From an uncultured Pseudomonadota bacterium (GTDB lineage: Bacteria > Desulfobacterota_B > Binatia > UBA9968): a stretch of 11,833 bases of DNA. The position numbers were made by a program, and so were the translations under genes. The stretch spans positions 1-11,833 of the forward strand of contig CAMLCX010000108.1 of NCBI GenBank assembly GCA_946478635.1, written 5' to 3'. The notes under the pieces are model-generated. The model searched no databases and was not told where the DNA came from. It saw only the letters and a program-made list of their open reading frames with translations. Shown here in pieces: positions 7,512 through 11,833 of the stretch (position 1 is the first letter of the stretch; the number at the start of each line of letters is the position of its first letter).

Positions 7512-8913
7512 ATGACCTTCCGCGCCTGAGCGCCGCTAAAACTTGCTCCATTTTCATGCCCCGCGAGCCTTTGAAAAGCAGCCAATCGCCGCGTTTCACC
7601 TTCGCGCGCAATTGCGCGCCGAGATCCCCAGGATTCTCGCCGATCGTAACTTGCTCTGGCCGCATGCCGCCCCGTAAAGCGCCCCGGCGCACCTCGCCGG
7701 CCTGATCCCCGAGCAGATACAGGTGATCCACCGCCCTGACGGCCGCGACTTTGCCCAACGCGCGATGCTCGGCGACAGCATGACGGCCGAGCTCAAACAT
7801 GTCGCCCAGCACGGCGATGCGCCTGCCGCGGCATGGGATTTCCGCGAGGGCCGCAAGCGCAGCCTTCATCGAAGCGGGGTTGGCGTTGTACGCATCGTTA
7901 ATGACGCCGATGCCTTGCCATTCTTCGATCTGCATGCGCATGGAAAAGGGCTTTGCCTTCTCCAGTCCGCGGCAAATCGCGTCAAGCTTCACGCCGGCGC
8001 CGAGCGCCAGGGCCGCCGCGCCGAGCGCGTTGGACAGATTATGTTCGCCGAGATAATTAAGCCGCACCGTGCGGCTCTCACGGCCGGCCAAAAGCGTAAA
8101 CAGCATTCCGCTCGTGCCGCGCAGGCGCCAGAATCGCGCGCGCACCACACCGCGTCTGCCGTAGGTGATTTTTTTCCCCGGGTAGCGGACGGCAAGCTTT
8201 TTAACCCGCGCATCATCGACGTTGACGGCGATAGCGCCGTTGGCGCGAACGTTCTTGTAGAGTGCCCCCTTTTCCCGCGCCACGCCGGCCAAACTTTTGA
8301 GACCTTCGAGATGCGCCGCGGCCACGGAGGTGATGATGCCGCCGTCCGGGTCGGCGATCTCAGCGAGGCGCTGGATTTCACCGGGATGGTTCGTGCCGAG
8401 CTCGACGACGGCCACTTTGTCGCGCGGCCGTAGTCGTAAAAGTGTCAACGGAAGACCGACCAGATTATTGAAATTACCCTCGGTCTTCAAAATCCTACCG
8501 CGCAGGCGCTCGCGTCCGAAAGAAGCTTCCTCGAGAATAGCGGCGATCATCTCCTTAGTGGTCGTTTTGCCGTTCGAACCGGTGATGGCCAAAACTTTCG
8601 GGCTAAACTGCTCGCGCCGATAATGCGCCAGATCACCCAAGGCTTTGAGCGTATCGCGGACCGTGACCACGGTGCTTTTACCAAAACTGGCGGTGGGCAT
8701 CGCGCGCTCCGCGATGACGCAGGCGGCGCCGCGCCGCAGCGCGTCCGGGATAAAGCGATGACCGTCGTGGCGCTCGCCTTTCAGGGCGATGAAAACGGAT
8801 CCTGTTCTAACCTTGGTTGAATCGGTCACGATTTCTCCGAAACGCGTTGCCCGCCCCTCGCGCAGGACCCTGCCGCCCGTGGCCGCGAGAATTTCTGCCT
8901 TGCTCCATCCCAT
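7510..8913 (-). CDS. murF: UDP-MurNAc-tripeptide--D-Ala-D-Ala ligase MurF
   Basis: MurF is the last cytoplasmic Mur ligase. It joins D-Ala-D-Ala to the UDP-MurNAc-tripeptide with ATP. The 467-residue protein shows the N-terminal domain motif [23 protein letters not shown] in pieces (TDSTKV at 30-35, [12 protein letters not shown] at 41-52). The P-loop is TGSNGKTTT (111-119), followed by [16 protein letters not shown] (144-159), [10 protein letters not shown] (171-180) and AAHLEGL (199-205). The C-terminal part has [10 protein letters not shown] (340-349), VLGDMFELG (368-376) and [11 protein letters not shown] (446-456). The TEGNFNN and YNANP motifs are characteristic of MurF. The ATG at 8911-8913 follows the murE stop by nine bases, with only a weak G-rich ribosome-binding sequence. 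The D-Ala-D-Ala substrate needs a Ddl ligase, whose gene is not in this window. Confidence 0.98.
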   Translation of the reverse strand: MGWSKAEILAATGGRVLREGRATRFGEIVTDSTKVRTGSVFIALKGERHDGHRFIPDALRRGAACVIAERAMPTASFGKSTVVTVRDTLKALGDLAHYRREQFSPKVLAITGSNGKTTTKEMIAAILEEASFGRERLRGRILKTEGNFNNLVGLPLTLLRLRPRDKVAVVELGTNHPGEIQRLAEIADPDGGIITSVAAAHLEGLKSLAGVAREKGALYKNVRANGAIAVNVDDARVKKLAVRYPGKKITYGRRGVVRARFWRLRGTSGMLFTLLAGRESRTVRLNYLGEHNLSNALGAAALALGAGVKLDAICRGLEKAKPFSMRMQIEEWQGIGVINDAYNANPASMKAALAALAEIPCRGRRIAVLGDMFELGRHAVAEHRALGKVAAVRAVDHLYLLGDQAGEVRRGALRGGMRPEQVTIGENPGDLGAQLRAKVKRGDWLLFKGSRGMKMEQVLAALRRGRS

Positions 8914-8922
8914 CCCCGGCCG

Positions 8923-10467
8923 TTATGCGCTCGCTTGCCAGCCCAACTCTTGGCGAGCGACTTCCCGATCATCAAAATGAATCTTGCTTTTGCCCAAGAC
9001 TTGGTAATCCTCATGGCCCTTGCCGGCGATCAAGACCACATCGCCCGCTGACGCCGCCTTGATGGCGATGCCAATGGCTTTTCGACGATCGGCCTCGACA
9101 ACGTAGCCGCGCCCAAGTCCGCTTTCGCGGACCCCGGACGAAAGGCCGGAGACCTCGAGTTTTTTTAATCCGGTTCTTTGTACGCCCGCTTCGACCTCGT
9201 CGAGAATCGCCAGCGGGTCCTCGGTGCGCGGGTTATCCGAGGTGAGCACGACGAAGTCACCTAAGCGCGCGGCCATTTCACCCATCAAGGGACGCTTGCC
9301 GCGATCGCGGTCACCGCCACAGCCGAAAACACAAACAACCCTTCCCTGGGTCAGCGGCCGAACCGCGCCGAGTACTTTTTCGAGCGCGTCGGGTGAATGC
9401 GCGTAGTCGACGAGGATCGCAATGCCGCGATCGTTCACGATCTTCTCGAGCCGTCCGGGAACGGACCTGAGTTGATTGATCCCCCGAGCAATAACGTCCG
9501 TCTCGATTCCCAGCGCCCGTCCAACCCCGACGGCGCCCAGAATATTTTGTAGATTCGCCGCGCCGATAAGCCGGGAGTCGATTTCAAGAATTTGTTTCCT
9601 CGCTTGGATGACGCCCCGCAGACCTCCGACATCTTGCTTGACGTCGAGCGGATGCACGTCCCACTCTTTGCCATCGCCGTAGCCCCACAAGTCGAAATCG
9701 CTTGAGCGCAGGCGCTCGATCAATTGTCGTCCGCGCGGGTCTTCGCCATAAATGACCGCGGCTTTGCGCCGCTTTCGGCTGGCCTCCAGATAATCGGTGA
9801 AGAGCTTTGCCTTGGCCAAAAAATATTCGTCCATGTCGCGATGGTAATCGAGATGATCGCGGGATAGGTTCGTAAAGACGCCAACGTCGAACTCCAGGCC
9901 CCGCACTCTCTCCTGCGCCAGCGCATGAGAGGATACCTCCATGGCGACCGCCTCGACGCCGGCACGCGCCATCTCATCGATCAGTGCTTGCAAGTCGGGC
10001 GACTCGGGCGTCGTATGGTGCGAAGGAAGTTCGCGCCCGCCGTAGCGATAGTTGATCGTCCCGATCACACCCGCTTTTATCGCCGCGGCTTCGAGTATTG
10101 ATTCGATCAGATACGTGAGCGTCGTTTTGCCATTCGTGCCGGTTACTCCGACAAGCCGGATCCGCTCGCTTGGCCGACCGTGGAAATGCGCCGCCCACAA
10201 TCCCATGGACCGCCGGACGTCCTTGACTCGCACGGCCGCCGCCGCGCGCGGCCAATCGCCTTCGCGCGAGAATACCACCGCCGCGGCACCTCGCTTGACG
10301 GCTTCGAAGATGAATTCATGACCATCGGCTTTTTCACCTGAGGCCGCAAAAAAAACCTCTCGAGGTAAAACCTTGCGAGAATCGTAGGAAAGCCCGCTGA
10401 TTTCCTGATCGAGATCGCCATCTACGTTTTCGATCGCATCGATTTTGAGAAAGTCCCTGACACGCAT
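8923..10467 (-). CDS. murE: UDP-MurNAc-tripeptide synthetase MurE, meso-DAP type
   Basis: MurE adds the third residue of the stem peptide to UDP-MurNAc-L-Ala-D-Glu. Motifs in the 514-residue form: YDSRKVLP (28-35), P-loop GTNGKTTLT (110-118), TTPESPDL (152-159), MEVSSHAL (176-183), NLSRDHLDYH (200-209), YAHSPDALE (355-363), CGGDRDRGKRPLM (383-395), DNPRTEDP (411-418) and GKGHEDYQ (482-489). The DNPR motif marks enzymes that use meso-diaminopimelate rather than lysine. An open frame extends 16 codons further to a TTG at 10515, inside the transpeptidase gene. I chose the ATG at 10467 because it gives the family N terminus and sits five bases after the upstream stop. Residues of about 432-456 form a Gly/Ser-rich stretch that seems longer than in E. 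coli MurE and holds a perfect hairpin in the DNA. The gene is followed by murF after nine bases. Confidence 0.98.
   Translation of the reverse strand: MRVRDFLKIDAIENVDGDLDQEISGLSYDSRKVLPREVFFAASGEKADGHEFIFEAVKRGAAAVVFSREGDWPRAAAAVRVKDVRRSMGLWAAHFHGRPSERIRLVGVTGTNGKTTLTYLIESILEAAAIKAGVIGTINYRYGGRELPSHHTTPESPDLQALIDEMARAGVEAVAMEVSSHALAQERVRGLEFDVGVFTNLSRDHLDYHRDMDEYFLAKAKLFTDYLEASRKRRKAAVIYGEDPRGRQLIERLRSSDFDLWGYGDGKEWDVHPLDVKQDVGGLRGVIQARKQILEIDSRLIGAANLQNILGAVGVGRALGIETDVIARGINQLRSVPGRLEKIVNDRGIAILVDYAHSPDALEKVLGAVRPLTQGRVVCVFGCGGDRDRGKRPLMGEMAARLGDFVVLTSDNPRTEDPLAILDEVEAGVQRTGLKKLEVSGLSSGVRESGLGRGYVVEADRRKAIGIAIKAASAGDVVLIAGKGHEDYQVLGKSKIHFDDREVARQELGWQASA
9117..9132 (-). other. Perfect 6-bp hairpin with GAAA loop inside murE
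   Basis: The minus strand reads GTCCGC-GAAA-GCGGAC, a perfect six-base-pair stem closed by a GNRA-type tetraloop. It encodes about residues 446-451 (VRESGL) of MurE. A second short pairing (CCGG at 9134-9137 with CCGG at 9146-9149) lies directly upstream in the transcript. The structure is seen in the sequence; any role in the mRNA is unknown and it may be coincidental. Confidence 0.5.
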
Positions 10468-10472
10468 TTCCG

Positions 10473-11833
10473 CTAACCCTGCAAACTCAGAACGAGGACC
10501 CCCTCTTCGTTCCAACGATTGCCCGCCGGCGGGGCCTGTTTTATAACGTAGCCGTTCCCCTGTAGCCGGACTTTAACTCTTAACGATTGGGCTTTTTCCA
10601 AAGCTTCACGGAGACTCAAGCCAACGAAGTCCGGGGTTGACTCCGCTCCGTCGTTGTCCACACGGGTAGGCGGCCTTTTGACAACTTGGCGCGCGCCGGA
10701 TTCCTGCGGAACCGGCGCGACCGGAATCGGCGCAGCCTTCTGAGGCGCGACCGCGAGGTGACGCAAAGCGCCCTGCGCGATGTTACGAAAAACCGGCGCC
10801 GCCACCACGCCGCCGTAGACATTCACTTCCGGCTCATCGATAAGCACCAAGGCAACTAAGCGCGGCCTGTTTGCCGGGACGAAGCCGACAAAAGAAGCCA
10901 CTCGTTTTCTTGCCGCATAACCGCCGTGTACCGGATCGGCTTTTTGCGCGGTGCCGGTCTTTCCCGCCACGTCAAAACCATCGACGTTGGCCATCACACC
11001 CGTGCCGCCTTCGGTCGTCACGTCTTGCAGCATCGACGCCAAAAGCGTCGCCGTTTTTTCGGAGATGACGCGGCGCACCACATGCGGCTGGTTTTCCAAT
11101 AAAACTTCTCCCGTGGGACTGACCGCGCGCCGCACCGCAAAGGGCCGCATGAGAAAACCCCCATTGGCGATCGCGGCATAGGCCATGACGAGTTGCATCG
11201 GTGTCGTCGAGAGCCCCTGGCCGAAGCCGTGCGTCGCCAGATCCACTGCCGACCATTTCTCCGGTTTGCGCAAAAGGCCGGGGACTTCTCCCGGCACGTC
11301 GATCCCGGTCACCTGCCCGAAGCCAAATTTTTCAATGTATTTAAAAAACCGGTCCTTCTTGAGCTTCTCGGCGACCTTGGTAAATCCGATATTGCTCGAC
11401 ACCTGTAGAATTTTTGAAAAAGGCAACCAACCATAGGGGTGAGTGTCATGGATGATTTTTCCTGCATACGGATACTTGCCCATCTCACAATAAAATAGAT
11501 CGTCCTTTCCGACAACGCCCTCTTCCAGCGCCGCCGCGGCAAGAACGGTTTTAAATGTCGAGCCCGGCTCGAAACTATCCGTCACCGCGCGATTTCGGCG
11601 CTGATCGGCGGTCTGTTTTGCATAGTTATTCGGATCGAACGATGGATAGTTCGCCAATGCGAGCACTTCTCCGGTAAATGGCTCAACGACAACCGCGACA
11701 CCCGCCTTGGCGCGATATTTCAGAATTGAAGCTTCAAGCTCCTTTTCCGCCATGTGCTGGATTGACGTATCGAGGGTCAAGTGGATATCGCTACCGGGCG
11801 GCATATGCAGCCCTTCAACTCCCTGAACCAGCA
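10473..11833 (-). CDS. ftsI: Septal class B penicillin-binding protein FtsI with PASTA domain (5' end cut by window)
   Basis: FtsI (PBP3) is the transpeptidase that crosslinks septal peptidoglycan. It is anchored in the inner membrane with its catalytic domain in the periplasm. The frame is open through the right window edge, so the anchor and pedestal domain are missing. In numbering from the internal Met at 11804, the catalytic motifs are SxxK as S82-T-F-K85 (within EPGSTFK), SxN as S136-S-N138 and KTG at 282-284 (AGKTGTAQK). HGFGQGLSTTPMQLV (192-206) is also typical. A Pro/Ala-rich linker (about 352-389) leads to one C-terminal PASTA domain (about 390-443, PDFVGLSLREALEKA through the end). 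Position upstream of murE marks the division enzyme; SpoVD-like naming is possible because of the PASTA domain. The TAG at 10473-10475 is five bases before murE. Confidence 0.96.
   Translation of the reverse strand, partial: LVQGVEGLHMPPGSDIHLTLDTSIQHMAEKELEASILKYRAKAGVAVVVEPFTGEVLALANYPSFDPNNYAKQTADQRRNRAVTDSFEPGSTFKTVLAAAALEEGVVGKDDLFYCEMGKYPYAGKIIHDTHPYGWLPFSKILQVSSNIGFTKVAEKLKKDRFFKYIEKFGFGQVTGIDVPGEVPGLLRKPEKWSAVDLATHGFGQGLSTTPMQLVMAYAAIANGGFLMRPFAVRRAVSPTGEVLLENQPHVVRRVISEKTATLLASMLQDVTTEGGTGVMANVDGFDVAGKTGTAQKADPVHGGYAARKRVASFVGFVPANRPRLVALVLIDEPEVNVYGGVVAAPVFRNIAQGALRHLAVAPQKAAPIPVAPVPQESGARQVVKRPPTRVDNDGAESTPDFVGLSLREALEKAQSLRVKVRLQGNGYVIKQAPPAGNRWNEEGVLVLSLQG

Noticed and set aside
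10468..10515. A 16-codon upstream extension of murE starting at TTG inside the transpeptidase gene.
   Set aside because: It overlaps the PASTA-coding end of ftsI, and its residues do not match MurE N termini. The ATG at 10467 gives the expected start.
1..11833. A hidden accessory system (defence, mobile element, CRISPR, toxin-antitoxin or novel island).
   Set aside because: Coding density is near complete with conserved peptidoglycan and division genes on one strand. No gap is larger than about 90 bases, and there are no foreign genes or inverted repeats at element scale.

Overview
The window is one uninterrupted piece of a division and cell wall (dcw) gene cluster, all on the minus strand. 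Read right to left, in the direction of transcription, it runs ftsI (5' end cut by the window), murE, murF, mraY, murD, ftsW, murG, murC, murB and ftsQ (3' end cut by the window). No gene lies on the plus strand. There is no RNA gene, mobile element, CRISPR array, or promoter or terminator that I can support.

The organism looks like a GC-rich, Gram-negative bacterium. MurE carries the DNPR signature associated with meso-diaminopimelate addition, FtsQ is present, and the gene order is that of proteobacterial dcw clusters. The division transpeptidase ends in a single PASTA domain, and no ddl gene sits between murB and ftsQ. Both suggest a deltaproteobacterial-grade lineage (Desulfobacterota, Myxococcota, Binatota or similar) rather than a gammaproteobacterium. 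This placement is inference from protein style, not from a search.

Layout: 10473-11833 transpeptidase; 8923-10467 MurE; 7510-8913 MurF; 6423-7499 MraY; 5073-6407 MurD; 3982-5076 FtsW; 2914-3981 MurG; 1519-2889 MurC; 489-1430 MurB; 1-478 FtsQ. Spacing is very tight: 5, 9, 10, 15, -4, 0, 24, about 88 and 10 bases in transcription order. Expression as one polycistronic, translationally coupled unit is therefore likely, from a promoter to the right of the window.

Together the genes encode most of the lipid II pathway. MurB reduces the enolpyruvyl precursor to UDP-MurNAc. MurC, MurD, MurE and MurF add L-Ala, D-Glu, meso-DAP and D-Ala-D-Ala. MraY and MurG build lipid I and lipid II at the membrane. 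FtsW and the class B PBP polymerise and crosslink septal peptidoglycan, with FtsQ as part of the divisome scaffold.

The region is conserved and mostly ordinary, and I found no undescribed system. The points worth a second look are small: the murC-murB spacer, which has a tandem repeat and a GC-rich hairpin and leaves the murB start ambiguous; a palindrome-bearing extra segment in murE; a TTG start for mraY placed by a Shine-Dalgarno sequence overlapping the murF stop; the absent ddl; and the PASTA-bearing FtsI.
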